Shown here: in pieces, positions 23,547 to 31,250 of the stretch
Numbering within the stretch: position 1 is the first letter of the stretch
How the letters are laid out: each line of letters starts with the position of its first letter
DNA from: a virus
IMG/VR virus record: IMGVR_UViG_3300036818_000103
Span: 1-39,799 of that record
Strand: one strand, 5' to 3'
Length of the DNA: 39,799 nt
The notes under the pieces: model-generated
Databases searched by the model: none
Told to the model about the DNA's origin: nothing
The model's input: only the letters and a program-made list of their open reading frames with translations
Program-made: the position numbers and the translations under genes

Positions 23547-25802
23547 TCACCAAATTCCGAAGCCGCTCGGTGGCGTGTAAACCCACGATGCGGTTGCGAA
23601 GTTTGCTGTCGCCGAATCACCCGATGTATCCAATGTCACACCCGGCGCAAGGGCTGACGCGAGCACGCTGCTTGAAATGGCGAGACCATTCGTGCCGGCC
23701 GATGGATCGGCGCCTGCCGATCCACCGAACCACGAGCCGCCATTCACTCGACCCCAGAGTAGGCCGTTCGTTGCATCGAGCGCGAACGAAACCGTGGTTA
23801 CATCCTGCGCGGCGTTCCATGTGTAGGTAAGCGATCCGGACGTCAATCCTGTGTTGCTGACGCCAGTCGGGGCTGTTGGATTCGCGGTCGAGGTCCACGG
23901 CGCCCAGGTGGTGATCGTTGCTCCGTTGACTTTGATCGTCCCATCTGCCGCATCCCATCCCAACGAATTGAGTGATGAACCAACATAGGCGCCCGCCGTA
24001 CTCGCGGCCGATAGGTTGCCAATGCCAGCAAAGATCGTCGCCGCACTCGCGTAAGTGGTCGTGATCTCCCAGTAGAACTTTCCACTGGTCGCGGTATTCA
24101 CGCCATACACAGCATCATCGCTACTATTCGCGGTCTGTGTCGCAGTCAGGTTACCATTCGACAGAGTGATCGTGCTGGTCTTCCTTGTTCCAGAAAACGC
24201 CTGGATCGTATGCGAAGATGTGACAGACAACGGTGCTGCGGCGAGCGACGAATTGACCCCCAGAACATGTAGCGGGAATTGGATGTAACCCGCTATGCCA
24301 TTTGTGGTAACACCGCTGACACCAAAGATCGCACTGGCTCCGGTGCCTGTTGTGCTACCCAGAATGAAGGGTAGATTTGTTGGCAGAGTGAGTTGACCCT
24401 GTGATCCCAAATGGCCAGCGATACAAGCCGACGATACTGCGGGCAGTGGATTGCTGATCGACAGATTGACACCGCCGACAAATAGCGAACCAGCAGCCGC
24501 GCCGGATACAACGGATGTGAGTTGAGGCGGAATCGAGACAGCCAACGATCCGATCTGACAGACGGAACTGGCCTGCGTGATCGCCACACCACCGATTTCG
24601 CCGGGGGCATTTTGACCGAGTATAAAACTGACACCGATCAACGGCTGTGCGTTCGGGATCGTCCCCAGGATGAATGGCAGGCCGGCAGGCAGACGCGGCT
24701 GAACCGCCGTCGTGTAGATGATCACCGGCGGCATGGTGACAGAGAGTGTGATCTTGCTCGGCAAGCCAGTCATCGCACCCATTACGGCGATCGATGGCAG
24801 CATCCACTGACCATTGATATCGAGCGGCGGCGCTTCCGTAATCAGGGCATTGGCAATCCGGAAAGACGGCAGCTTGGCGAAGCCGAGCAATGTGGCTTGT
24901 TCTTGGATATGACCACTGGCAAAAATGATGATCCGACCGGCGCCAAGCGCTGCAACAGCCGGAGGTGTCGTGGCGGCTAAAACCGACATATCAAGGAAGA
25001 AGTTCGTGTCCAACATCGCGCCACCTCCGGTCGGGGGTTGCTCTTGGAACTCGGTCGCGATAGCGGTCCAGGCCGTCGTTCCAGCCGGCATCGTCCGGCT
25101 CACGACATCGTAGATATCTTGATCGGTGACTTGCCCGATGATGTCAGTCAATTCGACATATTCGCCGGTGCCATAGGTATTAACCGGCGGACGATTGGCG
25201 CCGACATAGCCAAATGGTTTCGGGTAAGTGGCATAGCCCCACCCAGGCATGCTATAGCCGCCAATTAGCGGGATGCCTTCGCCACGTGGTCTCGTCACAT
25301 TGATCAACAACTGGAACGGCATCAAGAACGTGCCGTATGCGCCCATCTGATTATAAACCGCACCACCCCATGTCGGATTCGCTGCCGAGGTGTAAGACCC
25401 ACAGTCGCCGGGGTTTCTTAGCTCGATGATCTTCGGCTCAAAACCGGTTAAGTTGGCGACATTGGCTTGCAAGGCCGGTCGAGTTCCACGCGGCGCCAAT
25501 AGATTGATGATGATCCGGCGACGGAAACTGGCATCCGATTCGTCGGTGTGACGCTGCATCATCGAGCCAAAGTAATCGGCGGCGGCGAGGTCCAGCCAAA
25601 AGTCGGTCGCCGTGAAGATGCGACTCTGCTCCCGCACGTACTGGATGAATTGATACAAACCACGCTCGTCATACGAATACGCAGCAGCGAGCATCGCCAA
25701 CACGCCGTTCAGATTCGGCGCATCAACAAGGTCGGGAAACCATCCCCTCGGCAACAGAGAGTATAGCCGTTCAATGGTATCCGTCTGATCGAGGAATGCC
25801 AT
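23547..25802 (-). CDS. Baseplate protein I-like fused to a SPRY-type C-terminus
   Basis: 751 residues. Residues 1-130 (ERLYSLLPRGWFPDLVDAPN ... DASFRRRIIINLLAPRGTRP) match the tail protein I/YmfQ family of P2- and Mu-like baseplates, which link wedges to fibres. A Gly/Pro/Ile-rich beta region with LPFILG repeats follows (about 270-530). The last 200 residues look like a SPRY/B30.2 lectin-like module: GKFYWEITTTYASAATIFAG, GWDAADGTIKVNG, VSFALDATNGLLWGRVNGG. The fusion makes it much longer than ordinary protein I (about 200 residues). It starts 2 nt after the stop of gene J, consistent with the usual J-I order. Confidence 0.75.
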   Translation of the reverse strand: MAFLDQTDTIERLYSLLPRGWFPDLVDAPNLNGVLAMLAAAYSYDERGLYQFIQYVREQSRIFTATDFWLDLAAADYFGSMMQRHTDESDASFRRRIIINLLAPRGTRPALQANVANLTGFEPKIIELRNPGDCGSYTSAANPTWGGAVYNQMGAYGTFLMPFQLLINVTRPRGEGIPLIGGYSMPGWGYATYPKPFGYVGANRPPVNTYGTGEYVELTDIIGQVTDQDIYDVVSRTMPAGTTAWTAIATEFQEQPPTGGGAMLDTNFFLDMSVLAATTPPAVAALGAGRIIIFASGHIQEQATLLGFAKLPSFRIANALITEAPPLDINGQWMLPSIAVMGAMTGLPSKITLSVTMPPVIIYTTAVQPRLPAGLPFILGTIPNAQPLIGVSFILGQNAPGEIGGVAITQASSVCQIGSLAVSIPPQLTSVVSGAAAGSLFVGGVNLSISNPLPAVSSACIAGHLGSQGQLTLPTNLPFILGSTTGTGASAIFGVSGVTTNGIAGYIQFPLHVLGVNSSLAAAPLSVTSSHTIQAFSGTRKTSTITLSNGNLTATQTANSSDDAVYGVNTATSGKFYWEITTTYASAATIFAGIGNLSAASTAGAYVGSSLNSLGWDAADGTIKVNGATITTWAPWTSTANPTAPTGVSNTGLTSGSLTYTWNAAQDVTTVSFALDATNGLLWGRVNGGSWFGGSAGADPSAGTNGLAISSSVLASALAPGVTLDTSGDSATANFATASWVYTPPSGFGIW

Positions 25803-25804
25803 GC

Positions 25805-26992
25805 TCAGTCGATCGTCATCTCAGAGACCGGCAATGACGATCCGGCAGGGATCGCAGCAATGAACCGAACCACACCGTTGATCGGCACGATCAGATCAGC
25901 GGCTTCGCCATTGACCAGGAGATCGTAGACATCTTTTAACGCACCCGGTACAGAATCGTAGACGACTTGATACAGCCGCGTCAGATACAGGTTCTGCCCA
26001 ACCGGGATCAAGTTGATGTAGTTGATCACCGCCGTCGAGATCGCACCGACATAGTTGTTACGGTTGTAGCCAGAGTTCCACGTCGTGCTCATCTCGATGG
26101 AGACACTGATCGGATTGGCCGGTTCCACAGTGAAGGAAATCGCTGCCGGACGTACATTCTCGATGTTGCCCCACAGGCCGGGCGTCGCCAAGGTGCCGGT
26201 GAACAGTATCTGCGGCGGAAAACCGGTGCCATCGTCAACGAAAATCGCAACATTGCCCGGCAACGGCGTTGACTTGCCAGTGCTATCAATCGTAACGTTC
26301 TCGTTGATCGTGTAGGTGACGATCGGGTCGGTACTGATGATCGCATTCTCAATTGCCAGCCGCGTCGAGGCGCTTCGGGTGTTGATGTAAAGCTGGAAAC
26401 GATTCTTGTAGGCCGCATCCGATTCCTGATCGACGCCGTTCAAGAATGGTGCCGGATTGCTGACCGCACCAATCGCTAGCGACGACGCACACTTCGTGAT
26501 AGTCAGCGCCTCGACATTGCCGATCGATCCAGGCGTCACCGCCTGCACCAGAACGCTGCACGTCATCACCCCAGGGTTCATGACATAGCCTTGCAGCCCG
26601 GCATCGTAGGCCGCGTTGAACTGGTCCGCGATCACCGTGAAAGACACCACGTTGTCGATCGTCCTGACAACCGTACCCAGCGGAATCAACAATTGGTTCG
26701 GCGCCGTGAACCTTTGAAACACAACTTGACCCGTGGAACTCACGGCCGGATAGCGGGCAAACAAAAAGTCCGCGCCAAATGAATCGCAATCAGCGCCTTC
26801 ACAACTGGCCAGCCGTGTCGATTCAAGCACCTTATAGGTCAAGTATTGGAAGAACAAACCGAGACCGGCATTGGCCTCGGACAATGCTTGCACGACACTG
26901 CCAGGACTGAACGTAAACAACGGTTGCGCTACTTGCAAAGACGCTTGCTGATCGGAAACAAACTGATCGAAAGTGCGGGTGGGAAGCGGCAT
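25805..26992 (-). CDS. Baseplate J-like protein (wedge)
   Basis: 395 residues, the usual size. Signals: FTFSPGSVVQALSEANAGLG near the N-terminus, ALTITKCASSLAIGAVSNPA, GVDQESDAAYKNRFQLYI and STRLAIENAI in the middle, and the ferredoxin-like C-terminal half (NPISVSIEMSTTWN). This is the P2 J / Mu gp47 / T4 gp6-related wedge protein that forms the baseplate ring of contractile tails. Its ATG overlaps the stop of the W-like gene (TAATG). Confidence 0.85.
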   Translation of the reverse strand: MPLPTRTFDQFVSDQQASLQVAQPLFTFSPGSVVQALSEANAGLGLFFQYLTYKVLESTRLASCEGADCDSFGADFLFARYPAVSSTGQVVFQRFTAPNQLLIPLGTVVRTIDNVVSFTVIADQFNAAYDAGLQGYVMNPGVMTCSVLVQAVTPGSIGNVEALTITKCASSLAIGAVSNPAPFLNGVDQESDAAYKNRFQLYINTRSASTRLAIENAIISTDPIVTYTINENVTIDSTGKSTPLPGNVAIFVDDGTGFPPQILFTGTLATPGLWGNIENVRPAAISFTVEPANPISVSIEMSTTWNSGYNRNNYVGAISTAVINYINLIPVGQNLYLTRLYQVVYDSVPGALKDVYDLLVNGEAADLIVPINGVVRFIAAIPAGSSLPVSEMTID

Positions 26993-27387
26993 TATTGGTC
27001 TCCGGCGATGATCTGCGTGATCGGTATCGACAACACGCTCGTCAATTGTGAAGCGGCATCGATATACTGGATACTCGCTAGAGTGGTGCCCGCCTTGTCC
27101 GAGTTCACAGAAACCGTCGGCGGCGGCGATTGCACGACGACCTGTTCGAGACGCATCTGCTTCCGGATCACGCCATTGATCTGTCCAGAAACGATCGGTT
27201 TGCCAATATATGCGGCCAAACCAGCGCCGTAGGCAGGCTGCCAGACGTAGTCACCAGGGTTGGTCAACAACCGACGTAACACCCGCTCTTGCCCCTCGAC
27301 CGGATCGATGGCCGTATCGACGTCAGCAGTACCAGCGGTAGACGAGGTGAGCGCAAAGTCGGCGCCGATGATGTGATTGATGTCCAA
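26992..27387 (-). CDS. Baseplate W / gp25-like wedge protein
   Basis: 131 residues from a TTG at 27387 (GGGACGAG upstream). It contains DVDTAIDPVEGQERVLRRLL followed by TNPGDYVWQPAYGAG, the hallmark of the gp25/GpW lysozyme-like wedge family. The codon just before the TTG is ATT (27390), which would add one residue; no ATG is present upstream in frame before the promoter-like TAAATA at 27414. It is the first gene of the minus-strand baseplate run W-J-I. Confidence 0.8.
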   Translation of the reverse strand: MDINHIIGADFALTSSTAGTADVDTAIDPVEGQERVLRRLLTNPGDYVWQPAYGAGLAAYIGKPIVSGQINGVIRKQMRLEQVVVQSPPPTVSVNSDKAGTTLASIQYIDAASQLTSVLSIPITQIIAGDQ

Positions 27388-27413
27388 AATGGCTCGTCCC
27401 GGTAAGATCGAGC

Positions 27414-27419
27414 TATTTA
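27414..27419 (-). promoter_or_regulatory. TAAATA element upstream of the baseplate operon
   Basis: GTAAATAGC lies 26 nt before the TTG start of the W-like gene and just downstream of a terminator-like hairpin (27441-27470), a good place for the promoter of the W-J-I run. Confidence 0.5.
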
Positions 27420-27440
27420 CCGCATCTTGGACAAGAAGAA

Positions 27441-27470
27441 GCCCGTCAGCGGACGGAGACGCTGACGGGC
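27441..27470 (-). terminator. Perfect 11-bp hairpin upstream of the baseplate operon
   Basis: GCCCGTCAGCG pairs perfectly with CGCTGACGGGC around an 8-nt loop. On the minus strand it is followed by TTCTTCTTG, fitting an intrinsic terminator that stops transcription arriving from the right before the TAAATA element restarts it. Confidence 0.65.
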
Positions 27471-27479
27471 CAGTTGGGC

Positions 27480-27772
27480 GACCCCGTTTTATTATGATGT
27501 CAACGTCCTCAGTATAGTGAACTACTTACGCAAAGGCAAGATCATCCTCTGGTTGACTTGTCCAAATGTAGATTCCAGTAGGTTTTTATCGTTGGCGGAT
27601 CGGTTCTATAAATCGTCTGGCATCAAAAATCGAGAAGATGTATAAATAACGGTGCAAGAGTAGCTCTCTTGTAGCATCCTATATGTGGTCGCAAATGAAA
27701 CCCCCAGGGATTGATCCCCCTGGGGTCATTCAGACCGGAGGATGCGACGATACTACATTATAGGGGCACACA
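27480..27772. other. Non-coding spacer with a second hairpin and a TATAAATA element
   Basis: No credible gene. It holds TATAAATA (27641-27648, plus strand) with no frame behind it, and a hairpin at about 27704-27727 (CCCCAGGG with CCCTGGGG). The spacer separates the virion-gene half of the window from the accessory half. Confidence 0.5.
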
Positions 27773-27973
27773 TTGAATCCATCGTATTATGCCGGTTCCG
27801 GCAAGACCCACAGCGCCATGCAATTTGCGCTGGCCAATCCCCGCACCAACTCCCGTCGCGCCAACTCATCGATGAGAAGATGCGCGCGATACGCGATCTC
27901 TGCGGCGCTCGACAGCACACGATCAAGACAGCAGGCACTCACATGGCAGTTGCATATCGCGTTCACGCTGTGA
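27773..27973 (+). pseudogene. Remnant of a P-loop ATPase/helicase-like gene
   Basis: A frame starting at TTG 27773 (AGGGG six bases ahead) reads MNPSYYAGSGKTHSAMQFAL, a textbook Walker A (AGSGKT) with the helix that follows it. After about residue 25 the frame turns into low-quality sequence, while the frame one base over continues with PSRQLIDEKMRAIRDLCG, which resembles the 'QPS..LI.e' segment that follows Walker A in phage helicase-like ATPases. I infer a gene broken by frameshift and deletion; nothing resembling motif II or later motifs is left. Confidence 0.45.
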
Positions 27974-27988
27974 GAGTGTCAAAGGTAA

Positions 27989-28018
27989 CGCCTCGCACAA
28001 ATGGCACTGTGCGAGGCG
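27989..28018 (+). terminator. Perfect 11-bp hairpin upstream of the coiled-coil gene
   Basis: CGCCTCGCACA pairs with TGTGCGAGGCG around an 8-nt loop. No U-tract follows on the plus strand. It directly precedes a second, longer hairpin, and both lie in the leader of the gene starting at 28098. Confidence 0.5.
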
Positions 28019-28019
28019 C

Positions 28020-28070
28020 GGTAGGAACCAAACTGCTGAGAATGAAGCTTCAGTTTAGCAGGTTCCTACC
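28020..28070 (+). promoter_or_regulatory. Long two-step hairpin in the leader of gene 28098-28832
   Basis: Outer arms GGTAGGAACC (28020-28029) and GGTTCCTACC (28061-28070) pair perfectly over 10 bp; inner arms AAACTG and CAGTTT add 6 bp with a 4-nt bulge. Stacked beside the hairpin at 27989-28018, it could act as attenuator, protein-binding site or mRNA stabiliser. Confidence 0.4.
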
Positions 28071-28097
28071 GGTATTTTCAAGTGCCGAGAGGAACAC

Positions 28098-28832
28098 ATG
28101 ACCATTACCGAAAGAGACATACTGGATATGTTCACCACGATGGCTGATCGCTTCGCGGATTTTTCCCTGGCGCAAGACGCGATCCTCGCGCATCAAGACA
28201 CCCTGTTCAAAACAACCGCATTCTACAAGGAACGCATCGCGCAGATGGATAGCCAACTGGCTGCCTGTCAACAAGAGATCGCGCACCTCAAAGCAGAGGT
28301 GAGTCTCGACGATTGCCTCCAACGCGGACTGCTGCCTGAAAATTTTGCCGGCGTCAGCCTATTGGAGATACAAATTTTCCACACGCCGGTACTGACCAAG
28401 GCACAACGCCAAGGACGCCATACCGAATGGAGCCTGAAGCTCGAAGTGCATGGCACGAACGGCAGGCGGCGGAAGCAGGACATAGACGTCAGCCTCTACA
28501 CAGGACGCCAGTTCGCCAATCAAGTGTTTGACGCGCCCACCGATGCCGTGATCCCGCAGCAGATCGCCAACCTCGCGGAACACCTTCGCGACGACGATAG
28601 CGGCAATGAACTGTTCGGGATGCTCGCGGAGAAAACCAATCGCCAAGGCACGCCCCGCAACCGCCAACAGTTCTGCGTGCTCACGGGCCACCTCATCGAC
28701 AAGCCGCATGTCTACCTACGCTCTCACGATACCTGCATCGGAATCGGGCAATGGCGTCGCGCGGGTGGCACTAAGCAGGGCCATGCCCTTTGGTATCAGA
28801 GCGCCAAGCCGACGACGGACTCAATAGAATAG
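28098..28832 (+). CDS. Coiled-coil protein of unknown function
   Basis: 244 residues, ATG behind GAGAGGA. The N-terminal 85 residues are helical with heptad character (IAQMDSQLAACQQEIAHLKA). The middle part is beta-rich (TEWSLKLEVHG, RKQDIDVSLYTG) and the C-terminus mixed. No family recognised. It is preceded by a structured leader and followed by a strong terminator, so it is probably a single-gene transcription unit, which often marks cargo genes in phages. Confidence 0.6.
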   Translation: MTITERDILDMFTTMADRFADFSLAQDAILAHQDTLFKTTAFYKERIAQMDSQLAACQQEIAHLKAEVSLDDCLQRGLLPENFAGVSLLEIQIFHTPVLTKAQRQGRHTEWSLKLEVHGTNGRRRKQDIDVSLYTGRQFANQVFDAPTDAVIPQQIANLAEHLRDDDSGNELFGMLAEKTNRQGTPRNRQQFCVLTGHLIDKPHVYLRSHDTCIGIGQWRRAGGTKQGHALWYQSAKPTTDSIE

Positions 28833-28869
28833 ATGCATAGAGTCCAGCGCATCCCAACTCTATGCATCT
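28831..28869 (+). terminator. Intrinsic terminator after the coiled-coil gene
   Basis: AGATGCATAGAGT and ACTCTATGCATCT pair perfectly over 13 bp with a 13-nt loop, followed by T-rich GTATCTTTCTTCTTTATG. The left arm occurs once more at 28902-28914 just before the GC-rich duplication. Confidence 0.7.
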
Positions 28870-28934
28870 GATGTATCTTTCTTCTTTATGTAAGCGAAGC
28901 GATAGATGCATAGAGTTCCCCTGGCCGGAATCCA

Positions 28935-29332
28935 GGCGGAGAGGCAGGCACCGGGCTGGCGCCCGGCACCCGCCTCAGGCAATCCCTCGCGCCGGACGGG
29001 CCGCTCGCTGCCGCTCGCCGGGGCTGGCGCCCCGCCGTCCTTCACTCGGGATTGCATTTTTCACCCAGATGGGGCGGCGACAAGGCAGGGTGCGCCCTGG
29101 TCGATGCCCCGACTTGCCCATGGTCGGTACTTGATCGGCGGAGAGGCAGGCACCGGGCTGGCGCCCGGCACCCGCCTCAGGCAATCCCTCGCGCCGGACG
29201 GGCCGCTCGCTACCGCTCGCCGGGGCTGGCGCCCCGCCGTCCTTCACTCGGGATTACATTTTTCACCCAGAGGGGCGGCGACAAGGCAGGGGTGGCGCCC
29301 TGGTCGATGCCCCACTTGCCCATGGTCGATAC
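28935..29332. repeat. Tandem duplication of a 196-bp GC-rich palindrome-rich element
   Basis: Copies 28935-29130 and 29137-29332 lie 202 bp apart and differ by few substitutions and 1-2 nt indels. Each holds nested inverted repeats (CCGGGCTGGCGCCCGG, GGGGCTGGCGCCCC) and is far richer in G+C than the flanks. The indels differ between copies and no frame has ribosome sites or codon pattern, so I treat it as non-coding: a dispersed-repeat-like, MITE-like or structured-RNA element. The 300-odd bases around it hold no gene. Confidence 0.75.
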
Positions 29333-29524
29333 CCCTGACGAAAGCGGACCCGTCTCTGGTCGCCCGTCCCGACAGGTATAATGGCGCGTCTCATTTCTTG
29401 GACGGACGACGACCACCACGGTATCACGGCGCCCAGGGCAACGCAGACAGCGGCATCAGTTTATCGCCAATGATTTGACGAGCCGCCTGGGTCTACTCGA
29501 AGATCAATGTGAACCACGGTTCGA

Positions 29525-29716
29525 TCAGGCATCGCGGGACTTCTTACGAAACGGACGATTACGCGAATCGAATTCCGGCACGACGAACAGGTCTCCGTGG
29601 CGCCCCGGTGCGTGTTGGATGATGTAACGCTCTGCCTCACGTGCGCTGGCAAAGTCGTTGCCGTCTTGCCGTTTGCCGTCCTTGTCCACGATGATCCACC
29701 GCATTATGTCGCTCAT
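29525..29716 (-). CDS. Small hypothetical protein
   Basis: 63 residues, ATG 29716 with GAGAGGA seven bases ahead. Sequence MSDIMRWIIVDKDGKRQDGN then DFASAREAERYIIQHAPGRH. The order beta-strand, then 'F.s..EA.rYi', then beta-strand resembles the repeat in the 102-residue protein at 31572-31880 (FATIAEAVSY), so it may be a distant member of the same small-protein group. Confidence 0.6.
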   Translation of the reverse strand: MSDIMRWIIVDKDGKRQDGNDFASAREAERYIIQHAPGRHGDLFVVPEFDSRNRPFRKKSRDA

Positions 29717-29887
29717 GGCTGTCCTCTCAAGGCGTCAGACGAACGGCGTCGTGGCCCGGCATCCGCTCAGACGCCGCTCAGACGCCCCCACACGCTCATG
29801 ACACGCTCGACCTGCCGTTGAGCGCCGTCTGGTAGATGGCGCCCTGTACGGGCTTCTAGCGGCTGTCTACGGGGGTGTTCTCTGCGA
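29717..29887. other. Non-coding stretch with short repeats
   Basis: No supported gene. Two adjacent GCTCAGACGCC copies lie near 29766-29788 and a TGTTCTCTGCGAACA near-palindrome just before 29888. It forms the left edge of the repeat region that follows. Confidence 0.4.
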
Positions 29888-29930
29888 ACATTTGGGGTGA
29901 AGGCCGCTGCATGGCCTTCACCCCAAATGT
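29888..29930. other. Perfect 18-bp inverted repeat, 7-nt loop
   Basis: Arms 29888-29905 and 29913-29930 (ACATTTGGGGTGAAGGCC and its complement) pair without mismatch. No T-tract follows on either strand. Very strong hairpin immediately in front of the first GTCGAAGCC repeat array; it could be a terminator or a binding site. Confidence 0.7.
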
Positions 29931-29931
29931 C

Positions 29932-30099
29932 GTCGAAGCCTTGTAGCCTTGTAGTGGCTCAGGATTGTACGCACATTTGTCGAAGCCGTAGCTTTGTCGA
30001 AGCCTTGTTGGCTGATGCGGCGGCATCCACAACCCAATGATGGGCTTGTCGAAGCCTCGTAGCTGGCTATATGTTATCGAAGTCTAGTGGATTGTCAAC
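29932..30099. repeat. GTCGAAGCC repeat array, left block
   Basis: Four exact GTCGAAGCC copies (29932, 29979, 29996, 30048) and a degenerate one at 30076, interspersed with TTGTAG and TTGGCTG elements, ending in GATTGTCAACCCCC. No gene lies here. The same elements recur at 31464-32130. Spacing is irregular, so it is not a CRISPR array. Confidence 0.65.
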
Positions 30100-30179
30100 C
30101 CCCCTCTTACTCCCATGAGACGGCTTGACCTTCACGCCACGGCGGAGCAAGTTCCGCCGCTTCAACGCAGGAGACGACT

Positions 30180-30347
30180 ATGCAAGAAAGCTATTACGTG
30201 GATGTCCTGCATGCGCAGAAGAAGCCTCTCTCCATGGCCGGGTTACGTTTTGTCTGGACCACCCGGCATTGTCTACATGCGTTTATGCATGGCTGCTATG
30301 CATATTTGGACTGTAGACGACGATTGGCGAATTGGCTACAAGCGTGA
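30180..30347 (+). CDS. Small YYVD-type protein
   Basis: 55 residues, ATG 30180 with GCAGGAG at ideal distance. It begins MQESYYVDVLHAQKK. The leader (AACGCAGGAGACGACT) and the first dozen codons match those of the protein at 31880 on the other strand (MHQYYVDIVHLARK), which shows that this frame, not the two overlapping longer ones, is real. The remainder is basic and aromatic-rich (HCLHAFMHGCYAYLDCRRRL) and does not align, so it may be a truncated or frameshifted relative. Confidence 0.5.
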   Translation: MQESYYVDVLHAQKKPLSMAGLRFVWTTRHCLHAFMHGCYAYLDCRRRLANWLQA

Positions 30348-30349
30348 CC

Positions 30350-30619
30350 ATGCTCAGGAAGAGAAAACGAACGCAGCCACCATCGGTGCTGGTCCACGCG
30401 CGGGTCAATCCCGCGGTGTTTGAGGCTCTCCAACAGATGTCGATAGCGGAACGAAGATCGTTCGCCAACATGCTCGCGATTATTCTGGAAGACGGTTGTC
30501 GTGACTGGAGGCGGGCAGATGGCAGGCCGGTGGCAAGCGTCACAGACAATCCGACGCAATCGAGCGGAAAATCCAGCGCAGCAGATAGCGGTGCTGACGA
30601 ACCAGCGGGCCGAGTATGA
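30350..30619 (+). CDS. Ribbon-helix-helix DNA-binding protein
   Basis: 89 residues from the ATG at 30350, 2 nt after the previous stop. The core SVLVHARVNPAVFEALQQMS followed by IAERRSFANMLAIILEDG has the Arc/MetJ layout: a short basic beta strand (VHARV), a first helix and a second helix with the hydrophobic 'SFANMLAIILE' pattern. The C-terminus is a disordered Ser/Asp/Gln tail. Probably a transcriptional regulator acting on the nearby promoters. Confidence 0.65.
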   Translation: MLRKRKRTQPPSVLVHARVNPAVFEALQQMSIAERRSFANMLAIILEDGCRDWRRADGRPVASVTDNPTQSSGKSSAADSGADEPAGRV

Positions 30620-30637
30620 TAAGGAGGATTGAGCGCC

Positions 30638-31032
30638 GTGACCGACATCGCAGCGGCCGTGGAACAGCCAGCTTACGCGGCTGTGCAATTGACCATCGGC
30701 GAGTCAGTTCGAACTTGGCGGAATCGACAAGGGTGGACACTGACAGACGCTGCGGATCAATGGGGGATCAGCCGCGGGGGGGTTACGAGTTCGATCGGGT
30801 CGAGGCGCCCGACTGGTTACAACGGAAAGTAGCGAATCTGAAGCCCACAGCCCCTGAACTTTTGCGGCTGCTGCGGCGGAGATCGGGGTACGGTTTGCAT
30901 GAGCTTGCCAGAAAATACGGCGTGAGTCACGTCAGCCTTTTGCGCCGCGAGCGGCTGGGCGACAAAGATTTGCTGCGCTTCTATGGGATTGGATCGATAA
31001 CAGCGCTACTCACGAACGCAGAGAAAGGGTGA
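30638..31032 (+). CDS. Double helix-turn-helix regulator, split by a frameshift at a G7 run
   Basis: GTG 30638 lies 10 nt after a perfect AAGGAGG. The first frame reads up to WGISRGG, a clear XRE-type helix-turn-helix (WTLTDAADQWGISRG), and stops at 30832. The frame shifted by one base carries on with YEFDRVEAPDWLQRKVANLK and a second helix-turn-helix (LHELARKYGVSHVSLLRRER) to 31032. A -1 shift, or one extra G, in GCGGGGGGG near 30775-30782 joins them into one 131-residue protein. This can be a sequencing error, a phase-variable switch or programmed slippage. Probably a phage repressor/activator-type regulator. Confidence 0.6.
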
Positions 31033-31037
31033 ACGAA

Positions 31038-31250
31038 ATGTACAAACTCACTGAGACTGAGGCGGACGAGATCGTCATCAATCAGGCTGCTTACGAGATT
31101 CAGCGTGCGATGCAGCAGTTTGAAACTGACCCAGGCCCAGGGGTAGTAGTCCGCCTGTCCGGGTTTATTGCAGAGTGGTTGGCAGAACGGCGGTTCATAC
31201 GCAGCAGCGCAGAAATCAATGAGGCGGAGCGGCGTGCTAATGAGGGCTGA
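31038..31250 (+). CDS. Small helical protein
   Basis: 70 residues from ATG 31038 with GAAAGGG eight bases ahead. Sequence YKLTETEADEIVINQAAYEI, then a Gly/Pro turn, then FIAEWLAERRFIRSSAEINE: two amphipathic helices, no known motif. It follows the double-HTH gene by 5 nt and is probably in its operon. Confidence 0.55.
   Translation: MYKLTETEADEIVINQAAYEIQRAMQQFETDPGPGVVVRLSGFIAEWLAERRFIRSSAEINEAERRANEG

Noticed and set aside
28860-29419. Several open frames (60-190 codons) within the 196-bp duplication
   Set aside because: They exist in many frames at once because the DNA is GC-rich, carry no ribosome sites, and the indels between the copies are not multiples of three.
30115-30423. 102-codon frame, and an overlapping 63-codon frame with a Cys-rich stretch (30125-30316)
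   Set aside because: The frame starting at 30180 has the ribosome site and matches the N-terminus of the gene at 31880; the others have no support beyond length.
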